Below, piece after piece: positions 19,691 through 29,268 of a stretch of DNA of 29,268 nucleotides (its first letter is position 1; each line of letters starts with the position of its first letter). The notes beneath the pieces were generated by a model. That model did not search any database. It worked only from the letters and a program-made list of their open reading frames with translations, and was not told the DNA's origin. The DNA comes from Priapulus caudatus (lineage: Eukaryota > Priapulida > Priapulimorpha > Priapulimorphida > Priapulidae). The stretch covers positions 57,850 through 87,117 of the forward strand of contig NW_014577703.1 in NCBI RefSeq assembly GCF_000485595.1. Direction: 5' to 3'. Position numbers and translations under genes: made by a program.

Positions 19691-20277
19691 CTGTGACGCA
19701 AGGAAAGGAATCGTGAGCATCACGCGATGGTCATCAACAAAACTATTATTTTATTGTGCATTAATTGTTTGTTTCATACTAGTTGCCCATGCGTAGCATT
19801 GCCAGCATGTTATGTACACACCTAGCAACACTGACGTTGCTTACGTGCAAGACACAGTGACTATTGACTGTGTCTGACGTGAAGGCGTAATAGTAAGCCA
19901 AAATAAGAATGGAATAAAATAGTTCCAGAGAAGATTTTCTTGTTGGAAGGCAGTCAATGGTAACAGCAATGAGAAAATCATTAGTATTACAGCAACATTT
20001 ATTAGCACTATTTTAGCCTCACTGTTATATCACCGTCCCCATTGGCTGCGTTCATTTTTAAGAAACTCAACAGCATTTGCCTACATGCAACATGCAAAAA
20101 ATCGTTACATCGCACTATACATGGTCCCGTGGGGGGGAGGCATTACATGAATGTTTGATGTGTCTGAACTAGATTAGCCTATTTACATTTGGCTGTTCAC
20201 TTATCGACCAGAGGCTTAGTTTTGTCTGAGATGAGATTACATGGGTATTCGTACATATTTACATACGATGCAAACAT

Positions 20278-20324
20278 TTCAGGTGAACTCGTGTGGTTAT
20301 CATAACCACACGAGTTCACCTGAA
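20278..20324. repeat. Perfect palindrome, right copy
   Basis: 23-nt perfectly complementary arms around a central C, in the right-copy e3-e4 intron. Weaker complementarity extends outward (ATGGGTATT against AATATCCCA). Confidence 0.9.
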
Positions 20325-20770
20325 AAATATCCCACGCATAAATCCTTCAATGACAGCACATCAAACTTAATGCATCAACAATGATGTCATGCACATTCAT
20401 TTACGTGGTTAAATCATCAAGAGGAAATGCAATGTAACATACACATACTACATAGGATAGGTCCTTTTTGACACACAGGTTTAGATATGTACCTTATCTA
20501 CAGTTAGCACATAAATACATTATTTAATCACAAATGAATCATATATCCAGAAGTGTGAAGGCACACAAGCGAACAACAACACGACTCACCTTATCACTAC
20601 TATTTTGACAATTCCATTTCTTGCACACGACGCACCTTTGTTCCATTCATTTCGTGACAACATCCTTCAACTACATCCATCTACTTCCGTACAAGTTTTC
20701 AACGAATACCTAACATGATTCGCTGTGACGTGGGTGCGATCGAGCGGGCATCGGCTAACGAGTTTCTTAC

Positions 20771-20876
20771 CTGCATCAAGGTGATTCCGCATGACAGAAG
20801 GCGATGGAGACGGTGAGGCCAAAAGCAGCACGAAACATGGTGACCGGCTGCGAACGTTCCCCACCGCGCAAACGCC
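20771..20876 (-). pseudogene. NPC1: NPC1 exon e3, right copy, internally frame-shifted
   Basis: This has 106 nt, the same length as its left-copy twin at 4939-5044, with the same acceptor and donor. It begins AFARWGTFAAGH and ends SCGITLMQ in the family frame. The middle, about 17 residues, is shifted by compensating indels: a lost CG, extra T, lost base, and two extra bases. The exon stays open, but the hydrophobic second membrane helix is replaced by a polar His/Arg/Cys stretch. This could be genuine decay or sequencing error. It follows e2 in matching phase. Confidence 0.8.
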
Positions 20877-20891
20877 CTGTGCAGCAACTGC

Positions 20892-21670
20892 TCACACCTA
20901 CAATCAATCAAGCAATCAATCAATCAATTGTTCGTCGAAATTTAGACAACCTGGTACTTGCCGTCAAATATTCAAAACAAGAGAACAAACGCCATTCGTA
21001 AATGTTTGTTTTGGTTTACGATCGGTAGATAAGTAATGTTTCTGACGTGTTTTCCATGAAAATCACATAGTAAAAACACATAGTTTACTAATTAATATAA
21101 AATATTATCATTTATCACTATAATTGTAATTTTTAGTGTAAATGTGTTATTTTCATCTTGATATTAAAGTTACGAGAGGGTCTGGGCTCTCGTAATGCTA
21201 AGAGGAATTTTCCGAGGATTTTTCGTTCTCGTAACTTTACGATATTTCTGTCAACGGTTTACGAGTCAGAGTTAATGGTTACAGGTAAAACTAATGTTAA
21301 GACTAATTTTGCTTCTGACAACGGTCCCTAGGTTAAACTAAGGACAAAAGACAACGAGCCCCTGGTACATGCCGTCACGTGCTCACTGCGATGACATGCC
21401 CATTCTGGAAGAATACTCACTGAAAGGACAGTCTAGCACTGTCTTCACCAGAAGCAACATATCATGACTCGTCGATGGAAATTTTAAAACGAAATCATCT
21501 CAAAGGGCTCCATCGACTTTTTACTTTTTTAGGGACAACTGATCATTATTTCGTCATTGATTACGTTAATTACGAGTGGGAACTATTAGTCTTCTGGGAA
21601 GAGCACTTGACTTCACGTGCAGAGACCTAGAAATAAAAAAACCGGCTAAGCAAGCGAGGCAAGTACTCAC
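20892..21670. other. Intron e2-e3 (right copy side): unique sequence
   Basis: This 0.78 kb begins immediately where homology to the left copy stops. AT-rich, with a short (ATCA)n run at about 20911-20929. I see no exon or repeat family. Confidence 0.6.
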
Positions 21671-22448
21671 CTAGCATTGAGACGCTCGAGACAGCTCGCC
21701 TTCTCCTCCACGACGCGCTCGTCCTCATGGCGCCCCCTGGCAGCGCGCCGCCCGCCGCCGCCATCGCCACGGCAACCGCACGACCACGCGATTGAGCCGA
21801 GAAAGACGACGGCGAACGCGGCGTAGACGCACGCCATGATGAATCGCATCGCGTCGAATCCGGCGATGAGCCACGGCTGCGGCGGGGGCACGGGCGGCGG
21901 CGGCGGCGCGCATGCAGCCTCGCAGTCGAGGCAGCTGCACGGCGACGAGTCATTGCCGACGGCGCTCGTGCACGGAACCACGCTCGCGTTCATCGGTGCC
22001 TTCTCCCCCTCGCTGGTGTTCACCGCCGCCGCCGCGCTCAGCACGTAGTCGATCTGGAACGGCGTCTTGCCGTTGTTCTTGTCGCCCATGTACGACAGCC
22101 AGCCCTGCGGCGTGCACTCGTCCGCGGACCGCCCGCAGAAGAGCGCAATCGCCTTCTGGTTGTTGCCCGGGTACTGCACGTCCTTGCAGGAGGCGTACAT
22201 GCCGTCGGCGTAGCGCCGCGCGACCACGTACGTTAGCTCCTCGATGACGCGCGTGTCGTCCGCGCCGGCGCGCGTCCGCTCGATGCTCAGGTAGTCGCTG
22301 TGCGTCGGGTTGCACGTCAGCTTGCAGTAGAGCTGCAGGAAGTTGCTGTAGCAAGCCGGGCAGCGCAGGAAGAACTGCTGCGGCAAGGCCATGTTGCTGT
22401 CGAGCGTGCGCAACTGGTCGTAGTCGCAGCAGGTGTGTGGAACATCGC
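21671..22448 (-). CDS. NPC1: NPC1 exon e2: rest of N-terminal domain, proline linker, first membrane helix
   Basis: This exon has 778 nt and is the longest. It opens with GDVPHTCCDYDQLRTL; the Gln there lines up with human Gln79, a sterol-hydroxyl contact. Paired cysteines follow, as in RCPACYSNFLQLYCKLTC. N-glycosylation sequons appear (NTS, NAS), then a CSCLDCEAAC cysteine cluster and a proline-rich linker (PPPPPVPPPQPW). A hydrophobic helix beginning FDAMRFIMACVYAAFAVV is the first membrane segment. The cytosolic tail ends at ERLNA plus two bases of an Arg codon (phase 2). Donor is TAG/GTGAGT. The GC content of this exon is clearly higher than that of the surrounding introns. Confidence 0.95.
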
Positions 22449-23091
22449 CTGTGTGGTAAACGAGCGCGATCAACGTCGAGGGGGAAGGGTTAATTCACGC
22501 GCCGTCGACGATTCGTAGAATGACTGACACCTCGTGTCATTTGTAACTTGTAAGTACGTAATTTCACAGCGGAATTCATATTAGCTTGTACAATTTCAAT
22601 GATGGTTACCTTACAAATGAGACTTTTGAATGTTGTTGAACAACCGAGCTAAAAACTTGGGTATAATTTTACACGGCAACATGCCTATACGCTGTGATCA
22701 CATGACAATACTAGCAGGAATATGAAAGATTGGATGGCCTGTAAGTTGTAACGCTAGTAACGAGCTGTACATGCGTACGTCCCAGCATGCATTTAAACTC
22801 AGCTTTTTATTTGAACCAGCCTTGAAATTTGAGAACTTAACATTAATTTGGTAGTAAGGTTATATACTGGTAAACTACACAAAGTGTCAGTTATTCTATT
22901 AATCATCAAGAGTGCTGATTAGATAGACATATTAAGCTTTAAATGAGTACCAAATTCAGTCATTATTTCGTGTAACTGGTTTATCCTAGATCTCGTACCT
23001 GGTCCAATTTAGATTCAGATTCCTGCCATTTCTCATGACATTCTCAATAATTCCTTACACTATGAGTTACCTAACCCAAAGATATGTACAG

Positions 23092-24321
23092 ACTCCCCGA
23101 CTTACGAACTTTCGATGAAGGAACAATTTGCCCTGATGTCCATTAGTGTATAATGTCAATATTGGTGAATAAAAAGACACAATGACAATCGACCCCCTGA
23201 TTTTGACTTTCGCCAACTCCTGTGTTCACGTATATCAGGCATCGAATTTGGGAATTTGCCTCTGACAGCAAGTAAGGCTGCTACTTGCTGTCAGAGGCTG
23301 TGCCCTCTGACAGCAAGTAGCAACACTCTGACAGCAAGTCTAGAAAACGGAACGCGGCGATTATAAGTTATACGGCTAAAAGATAATGATATTAATTAAC
23401 ATATATACAATTATTTCTTTATTAAGGTATCAAATATGAATAAAACCAAGATGGTACAATTAATATTAAAGTTTTTGTCAATTTAAAATATTTACATATA
23501 ATAAAATACAAAATGTTTAGACACAGAGCAGCAGTGAGACACATTGTTAGATTATTTAATCTAACAATTGAAGACTATCTGTCATAGAAATATTGATTTA
23601 AATTGCACAGTAGTGGGGACTGACTCAGCAGCATACACAGGTTTCTGATTTAAATTCCACAGTGACTTAGTATTCGACAAACATTGAAAACATATGAAGA
23701 ATATATACAAAATACTAGTAGTAAAATTACACTGAACCGTGATGATTATTACTATTCCGTGGGATAGGGCGACTGTTTGTACTTGTGTGTATATTTTGTC
23801 AGGAGCTAATAATTTGTCATTATTAGCTTCTGATTTTGTGTATATACTTAAGTATCCGATGCTCGAATGAATATCCACGATATATATATATACGTGGATA
23901 CTAGTTCGGTGGCGCTATTCGCCCGAGTATTGTTGCGCATCACTACGAAAGGTTATACACCATAGATTAATTTTGGTACTCGTGTATATAAGATAGCCGA
24001 GTCGGTTAAGAGTATAATCTGATGCTCGGACGAATATCCACGTCAGTTACTAAGCCGCCGCTACTTGCCGCCGATACAGACTACCTCTGACGGCAAATCA
24101 ATATGTTCCGGCGGCATTTGCCGTCAGTTGCCGTCGTCAAATTCGATCCCTGGTATATATGTTTACACTATGTACACTTTAGGTTACAAGATGTTCACAC
24201 GTACTGTACATATACTACACTACTGTACAGTACTGTATACATACGTACGTATGTTCGACTTCTGAACAAAACGACTTACGAACGACTGCTTGGAACCGAA
24301 CCTGTTCGTAAGTCAGGGAGT
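23092..24321. mobile_element. Putative non-autonomous DNA transposon, 1.2 kb, in the e1-e2 intron
   Basis: The ends are ACTCCCCGACTTACGAAC (23092-23109) and its inverted copy GTTCGTAAGTCAGGGAGT (24304-24321), 17 of 18 matching. Subterminal motifs CTCTGACRGCAA occur in clusters of both orientations at 23259-23339 and 24084-24127. A GAATATCCACG-bearing repeat appears at 23866-23879 and 24031-24043, and GATATATATATATACGTGG forms a small hairpin at about 23878. There is no transposase ORF, and the target-site duplication is not clear. Confidence 0.65.
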
Positions 24322-24488
24322 ATGCCTGAATATGTGAAAAGTCTGCTACAAGTATTTTTGTGCTATGATTCAAATCTTGCCATGATCTTGCTAGAGTAAT
24401 GGATTGTAAACTATATTAGATCAATCTTTTAGATATCAATCACTGAAAACGCAGTAAAATCATTTAACTGACACTTAATTGGCTATAC

Positions 24489-24657
24489 CTGTTGCATATT
24501 CAGGGCATAGTTTTTTCAGGAGATCCACGGCCTTTGGCTCCGTAAGAGGTTTGGCTGTTCCATTGTAGGCACAGTTCTGGGAAAGTCCTGTAGAATTGTC
24601 AGTGCCACACTGACCATACCAAACGCAGTGACCAGTGTCTGTTGCGACGGCTCCATT
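24489..24657 (-). CDS. NPC1: NPC1 exon e1: start of the sterol-binding N-terminal domain
   Basis: This exon has 169 nt: 56 codons plus one base, read in phase 0. It contains the family motif HCVWYGQCG, then QNCAYNG and a LLKKLCPEYATG stretch joining to e2. The Asn of QNC lines up with human Asn41, which contacts the sterol 3-beta-hydroxyl. The acceptor is a pyrimidine-rich tract ending CTTTCAG, and the donor is CAG/GTATAG. The signal peptide must lie on an upstream exon that I could not find. It joins e2 (acceptor at 22449-22450) across a 2.04 kb intron that holds an inverted-repeat element. Confidence 0.93.
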
Positions 24658-24994
24658 CTGAAAGGCATTCCATGAAGTTACGTCATTTGACACTTTGTAT
24701 ATCGAGAGTAAGAACTTAAATTGAATACGTTTTAAAACGTGCATTTTTGATTTATGAACAACCATATGTTTTTAGGTTTGACTATCGCTTTAGCACCAAT
24801 ATACCCAGGCCATACCAAGTTGCAAGATTAACATTGCCAGCCAGTACACAGCCAGTACACGCGCTGAGTCAATGTTCAATTTCAGAAACTGATCCAACTG
24901 TTAGTCTTGAAGTTGAACTATTTTGCGGAGCTACACCAATATCATATGTGTTCACATTAGGTTAGTGTTGGGGTTTTGGTTACAGAAGACTCAC

Positions 24995-25127
24995 CGATCC
25001 AACGAAAGAAGCCACGACAATTAAAATAAATGCGGTTGACCAGCGGGTACCCGTAGTTGACGACGATGAAGTAGCCGAGGTGTGAGTAGGGCGATTTGCT
25101 CCGACACAAGGTTTGGGTCCCGAACAT
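24995..25127 (-). CDS. Candidate coding exon, unidentified
   Basis: On the minus strand an ATG at 25125-25127, preceded by an in-frame stop, opens 44 codons beginning MFGTQTLCRSKSPYSHLGYF and ending at a consensus donor G/GTGAGT. The hydrophobic stretch GYFIVVNYGYPLVN is not a typical signal peptide. Its phase (1) does not fit the e1 acceptor I chose. The plus strand is open over most of the same bases too. I do not recognise it; it could be an exon of another gene or chance. Confidence 0.25.
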
Positions 25128-25563
25128 TCCTTACGTAGACGTTGTGCATCCATACTTCCTAAGAAATATGCATATACTGCGAAGCAAAGTGTACGAGTTT
25201 GATGGTCTCACAGAAAACACGGAAATGAATGTTAAAAGAAAACTCCCAACAAAAATATGCTCATTGAATCATCAGTCCACGGTACAGGCTGACCTGACTC
25301 ACAACCCAAGCGACAAACCTACGAGAAAATCAGAAACGCATCTACAATGGCAATAATATACCATAAAAGAATAAAATACGGCAAATAGATTAGATTGAAT
25401 ATTAACGCAGAGAAATAACAGATATTATTGTATAATCACATTACAACGACTATTACCAACCTGCTTTAATAAATAATTTACATCAATAGCGTTACGCGAT
25501 AAAACCGCTTTATTGTTTGTTATGTTTCGGGTGATACATGCACCAGCGAATGTTTTTTACTCA

Positions 25564-25799
25564 GTAGACTGGTACTCGCTCCCACCTCAATTACTCGATG
25601 GGTGGGAGAGGAATCCATAGATATCATATATTAAACAACCCGATATATGATATATTGTTGTTATATCATATATGTTGTTATATGATATCTATGGAGTAAT
25701 CCTACCCCCATGGGTGGGAGAGTAATTATCTGTGCAATAAACTTTATTATTTATTTGAATTCACCCTAACCCGAGAGGTGGGATCGGGTACCAGTCTAT
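25564..25799. mobile_element. MITE-like element D
   Basis: Terminal inverted repeats are GTAGACTGGTACTCGCTCCC (25564 on) and GAGGTGGGATCGGGTACCAG (25775 on), 22 of 25 matching. Internally, CCATAGATATCATATA (25615-25630) is perfectly inverted at 25679-25694, and a GATGGGTGGGAGAG motif is repeated. It is 236 bp with no ORF. Confidence 0.78.
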
Positions 25800-27830
25800 T
25801 TACTCCGCCCATCGTAAGATTTCGGGACTTACGAGCAACCCGATAGTCTATTGGTCAATATTATTAAAACACATTTTCGACAAAGCGTCTATTAGCAGCA
25901 TATTTACATAAATTAATGTAGTCCAATAATTTACAAAATTTAAATATATGCTGTCGTGTATTGCTATTTCAGAAAAAAGTAATAGTAACAATGATGTGAC
26001 GCCATATCCGGTTGGCTACAGTTCCGGTTTATGCAAATGCCGTAGAGCGTGAAGCGTGAGCAGAGCACATGAGCAGGTCAGTGCGCATATCGGCGGATAT
26101 CTGAATAGTTCTAGTGATATCGCGTCTCTGTAACGCCTGTTTCCTGCAGCTTCATCTTCGTAACGCCATCGCTCTAACTACTATCTAGGATGATACCTTG
26201 ACAAAAATACCTAATCTCGCCCAGGTGTAGTCGTGTTTGCAATAATATTGACGATTGTGTCAACTATTACTAACCGAGTTCACTTTACATGTACTTTTCA
26301 ATCCTTCGCTGATCATCTGGCTTCACACAGTCACCGTCACGGTCACGGACCCTGTCACTAACACACTACGGCGTAGTAAGGACGATGTGATTGATGAGCG
26401 ATTACTGTACAAATAGGTAAGTGTCTGAAACAACGTTGACGAAATTGGCGTTGTATAACGTCATTGTTCTTGCTAAGAATCTTAATTAGCACTTGCAATT
26501 GGTCACCTGAGCGGGACCATCAATTGGCTTCAAAGCCAAATTATCCCATTCCGCATTCGTAGCTGCTAGTGCTAGTGCTAGTTCCTGTCATTCAATGTTA
26601 TTAGAATTTTCTTCCTTCCTCTTTGGTTAATTGCAAAATTGAAGCTTTTTCTACTGCAATCCACAGTATTGATCTATATCTATTTCATCAACTTTTTCTC
26701 TAAGTCTTCGATATTGTCTCCTGGATTTTGAAGACTTGGAATGGTTCATATTGAAATATATCCTAAATTTTAACGTACCTTTACAACAGTTTCAATCACT
26801 GTCAGCGATCTTTATCAAGTGACCTAAGTCATCATATAGGTGGCAGTCGATGACGTAGTATCCGCGTGACGTCACAGGAGCCTCGGGGCCCCCGCCACGG
26901 GTGTTCTGGCGTTGGGCTTCAGGAGGTTGTTGTATTAGAGAGTTTGTAGGCCCCCTTCGTCTCTGTTCATATTAGACGGCGACTTTCCAGTCCTTGTGTT
27001 TTGGAAAAAGCAGGCGGACGTAAATCTCCCACTTGATAGCTCGGCGTTGTGATTTGTATCGGGATTGCCAAGTTCACCGCAACTAGGGTGTTCGGTGAAT
27101 GCCCCCCCGAATTTTAAACTAGATTCATGAAATGCATTTTTAATTTTGGTTAAAATTAGCTCTGCATATTGTTCTATTATATTTTACTTTTTGTAGGTGA
27201 TTTTTTTATCTGACAAATATCAGTTCTATGATGTGGTAACTTGTCACACATTTGCAGTGTTAGCAAAAGGAAAACACTCAATTTTCAAGTAGACTATTAA
27301 TTTATCTAAAAATAAACCAATATATCGGCATTCTAGAGGCGTTCACTGCACGTTATAACATTGTGACTTTCCTGCAATGTCTGTATTTCTATTAACATTT
27401 GCGTTTATATTAGATTTTATAATGCTTTTGAATTTTAATGGAAAAAAAAAAAAAAAGTGTGCGTTTTATAATGTCTTAGGTGCGCGTTTTTCCCATTCTC
27501 GCTGATCAATCGAGAGCGCGATGGACATTAAACATTAAGGTCTATTTAATTTGAATCGCCTTTTGCTCTGTACGGTCTATAGAACTCTTCTTTGCTGGGA
27601 GGACTTGGGTCGTCAATTGTGAACATGATTAATTAAACAATAGTTCTGTAATCGCTGATGTTACTTCCCTTCGATTTAGAGGAGCTAATCCTTTACGATT
27701 GGTGTTTCGCAGCAGACGCCTCACGTCTTTTTGTCTGAAGGCGGGTGACCCGAAATTCGAACGGTTTCCCCCTAGTATAACATGGCAGTTGAACTAATTC
27801 ATAGACATCCAAGTTTAATCGCCGTTTCTA
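25800..27830. other. Upstream region without a recognisable gene
   Basis: About 2 kb of mostly AT-rich sequence. A GC-richer stretch at about 26840-27110 contains TGACGTCA at 26867-26874, a full CRE-type palindrome, and an A15 run lies at 27442-27456. This could include the NPC1 promoter or first exon, but I found no signal-peptide exon with a fitting donor. Confidence 0.5.
26867..26874. promoter_or_regulatory. CRE-type octamer TGACGTCA
   Basis: A perfect CREB/ATF octamer in a locally GC-richer stretch upstream of NPC1, with a half site TGACG about 18 bp away. Position is compatible with a promoter, but no transcript start is visible. Confidence 0.2.
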
Positions 27831-28160
27831 TTACTGTCTTGGATGTACTAGAAGATTCCTGACTGTAAGATGGGGTTTGAACGATGCGCCTACCCCGTGG
27901 GTTCGTAGCACCTTGGCAAATCTTTCAGACAGTCCTTTTATGTACGGGATGACAACATGACTTTTCATTTTATCTGCAGTGTTTTTCTTTTTCGGTTTCG
28001 CGATGTTATGCTGCTGCTTATTCTCTATTTGTCGTTTCACATGTGAGATTGACCAATGCGGATATCCACAAGTAGACAGAGCTTCACTAATATTATGTTC
28101 TTCTAAAGTTCTGTCTTCTTCCATTTTACAGTTATCAACTAAATATCCGATGAATTTATT
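27831..28160 (-). pseudogene. Penelope-like element fragment, C-terminal reverse-transcriptase region
   Basis: The open frame runs from just after a TGA at 28161-28163 to a stop at 27831, with an internal Met at 28124. It contains EEHNISEALSTCGYPHWSI, a basic KPKKKN linker, then VVIPYIKGLSERFAKVLRTH and FKPHLTVRNLLVHPRQ. These follow the order seen in Penelope-like elements between the reverse transcriptase and the GIY-YIG endonuclease. The expected GIY-YIG domain does not follow, and the reverse-transcriptase core is absent upstream, so it is a remnant. Confidence 0.72.
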
Positions 28161-28164
28161 TCAA

Positions 28165-29268
28165 TCTCTTTATGAGGTTATTGTTTGCTATACTACAGTG
28201 TGTACTGTGTATATTTGGGCACTATTGAAGCCTATACTGTAGAGCTCTATAGACTATAGTTTATGCAGTATGTGCTAGTACAGCTTCCTAACGACAATGT
28301 CATGACCTCAGACAGTGAACTGAAGCCCTCTCATTCATCGCTAAGAGTAAGACTCAACCTAGACCAGCATGTGAAAGGTATCAATCAATTTTCTGTATAG
28401 GCTGCACTGGTATTGTGTTATGTAGTGCGCACAACGTACCCAATGAGGTATGCCCCCTCTACGTTCCACCTACACTGCAGAAGTTTCAGAGCTTTGTAAT
28501 CAGTGATAAAGGAGCCAATCTATTAGTTTTTTGTGTGTAAAAATGGCTGGCATTACCCTATATTGCATGTCTGACACAATTACACACAGGATTACTACTG
28601 TGAATTCTGTGTAGTGGTCCACCCCTTCAACTAAAATTTCTTAGTGACAAAGGAAAATCTGGTACAGTTTGAGTGTCCACTAGTAAATTTTGCCTACTTG
28701 TGTAGGACCCAATTGAAATAATTTGGAATTTTTTTTAGTAAAATGGAATGCGAAAGTGAAAACAATTGTAAAGGCTTGTAATTTACTTGTGTTCTTATTT
28801 CTTTTTTATGTACTCGGTCAGTTCATGCATTTATATATGGCACGTGAGTTCTGTTTATATCATTGCTATAATAGAAACTTAGCTGTCAACATGGTATATG
28901 TATGATGTGGACTGTCATAGTATACTATAGTCTAGATCCAATCAATGATTCCCATAGCTCTGCGGAGTCCCAAGTCAATACTTGCCCTCCAGTATACCGT
29001 CAATATTGATTTACTCATTGTACGACTGCTGCCTTCCATAATGCAGATGTTTACAAGTATTGCTGATGTTATTGTAAATCCTTACAAGTGTAGTTCCTCA
29101 TCAATTAGGCAATCGTTTGGGTAACAAAATGCAATGCAAGAATGTTATGATGATGTTTCGGGATCATCGAGGTGATGGTTTTACATGCATATAAAACCCT
29201 AAACCATAAAACTGAAATATATCATTATAAAGCCTGGTCTATAATCTTTAAAAAAAAAAAAAAAAAAA
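28165..29268. other. Right end: no gene seen, closing A-run
   Basis: About 1.1 kb of AT-rich sequence without convincing coding potential. The window finishes in a run of 19 A (29250-29268). No AATAAA signal stands at the usual distance, so I do not call it a polyadenylated end. Confidence 0.5.

Larger units (their letters stand above)
15779..20891. repeat. Right copy of the 5 kb duplicated block
   Basis: Same orientation as 1-5060. Its left edge abuts the GA-rich tract that ends near 15740. It carries extra bases concentrated in GC-rich stretches and a telomere-like insertion at 19101-19245. Confidence 0.95.
5264..24657 (-). other. NPC1: NPC1 gene, partial, 19 coding exons on the minus strand
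   Basis: Niemann-Pick C1 accepts cholesterol from NPC2 in late endosomes and lysosomes and moves it into the limiting membrane. Exon translations follow the NPC1 family colinearly, from the cysteine-rich sterol-binding domain through the sterol-sensing domain to the cysteine-rich luminal loop. Each exon has an AG acceptor and GT donor in the right phase. The summed coding length is about 3.23 kb (about 1,078 codons), against roughly 1,280 residues for animal NPC1. Missing are the signal-peptide exon and the last five membrane helices with the C-terminal tail. Exon e12 is disrupted, and e3-e6 within this span are damaged, while an intact second set lies at 36-5044. NPC1L1 is the closest alternative. 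I favour NPC1 from overall resemblance, but no phylogeny was run. Confidence 0.93.

Noticed and set aside
21725-22354. ORFs of 71, 111 and 134 codons overlapping e2
   Set aside because: Other-frame shadows of the GC-rich NPC1 exon e2.
23582-23878. 98-codon minus-strand ORF
   Set aside because: AT-rich, inside the inverted-repeat element, no domain recognisable and no splice context.
24747-24965. 72-codon plus-strand ORF ending VFTLG
   Set aside because: No recognisable family. A possible acceptor TTTTTAG precedes it, but the candidate next exon would leave an intron of only about 25 nt.
29250-29268. Poly-A tail of a processed gene at the window end
   Set aside because: No AATAAA-type signal upstream and no coding sequence adjoining. 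It is probably a simple A-run at the window or contig edge.

Overview
This is a stretch of intron-rich animal nuclear DNA, most likely from a marine invertebrate; the phylum cannot be fixed from sequence alone. The case rests on one minus-strand gene of many small exons bounded by GT-AG sites, on introns filled with miniature inverted-repeat elements, simple repeats and a Penelope-like retroelement fragment, and on TTAGGG-type telomere-like repeats. There are no bacterial-style operons or packed ORFs. Most longer ORFs are chance reading through repeats.

The gene is NPC1 (Niemann-Pick C1), the lysosomal/late-endosomal cholesterol exporter. Reading from high to low coordinates I can place 19 coding exons (called e1-e19 here) from 24657 down to 5264. 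Their phases join consistently from e1 to e19, apart from e12 and the damaged e3-e6. They cover the sterol-binding N-terminal domain (e1-e2), the proline-rich linker and first membrane helix (e2), the second helix (e3), the middle luminal domain (e4-e8), the sterol-sensing domain (e9-e12), the next helix (e13-e14) and most of the cysteine-rich luminal domain (e15-e19). The signal-peptide exon and the last membrane helices with the C-terminal tail are not visible.

The striking feature is a second copy of the e3-e6 block, about 5.06 kb (1-5060), lying downstream of e19 and matching 15779-20891. The exon order along the minus strand is therefore e1, e2, e3-e6 (right copy), e7-e19, then e3'-e6' (left copy), running off the window start. 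The phase at the end of e19 equals the phase at the end of e2, so e19 could splice in frame into e3'. All four left-copy exons are intact. All four right-copy exons are damaged: shifted frames, an in-frame stop in e5 and net length changes of 0, +2, +6 and +9. Either this is a recent partial tandem duplication with one decaying copy, or it is an assembly artefact joining a noisy or allelic copy. The right copy also carries a telomere-like insertion that the left copy lacks.

Region by region: 1-5060 is the left copy, with a minisatellite, three inverted-repeat elements and a palindrome in its introns. 5061-15778 holds e19 back to e7, with a CT tract at 8.5-8.8 kb, a minisatellite at 8.9-9.3 kb and a GA tract at 15.3-15.7 kb that ends at the edge of the right copy. 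15779-20891 is the right copy. 20892-24657 holds e2 and e1 with a 1.2 kb inverted-repeat element between them. 24658-29268 is upstream sequence with a MITE, a Penelope-like remnant and no convincing gene.
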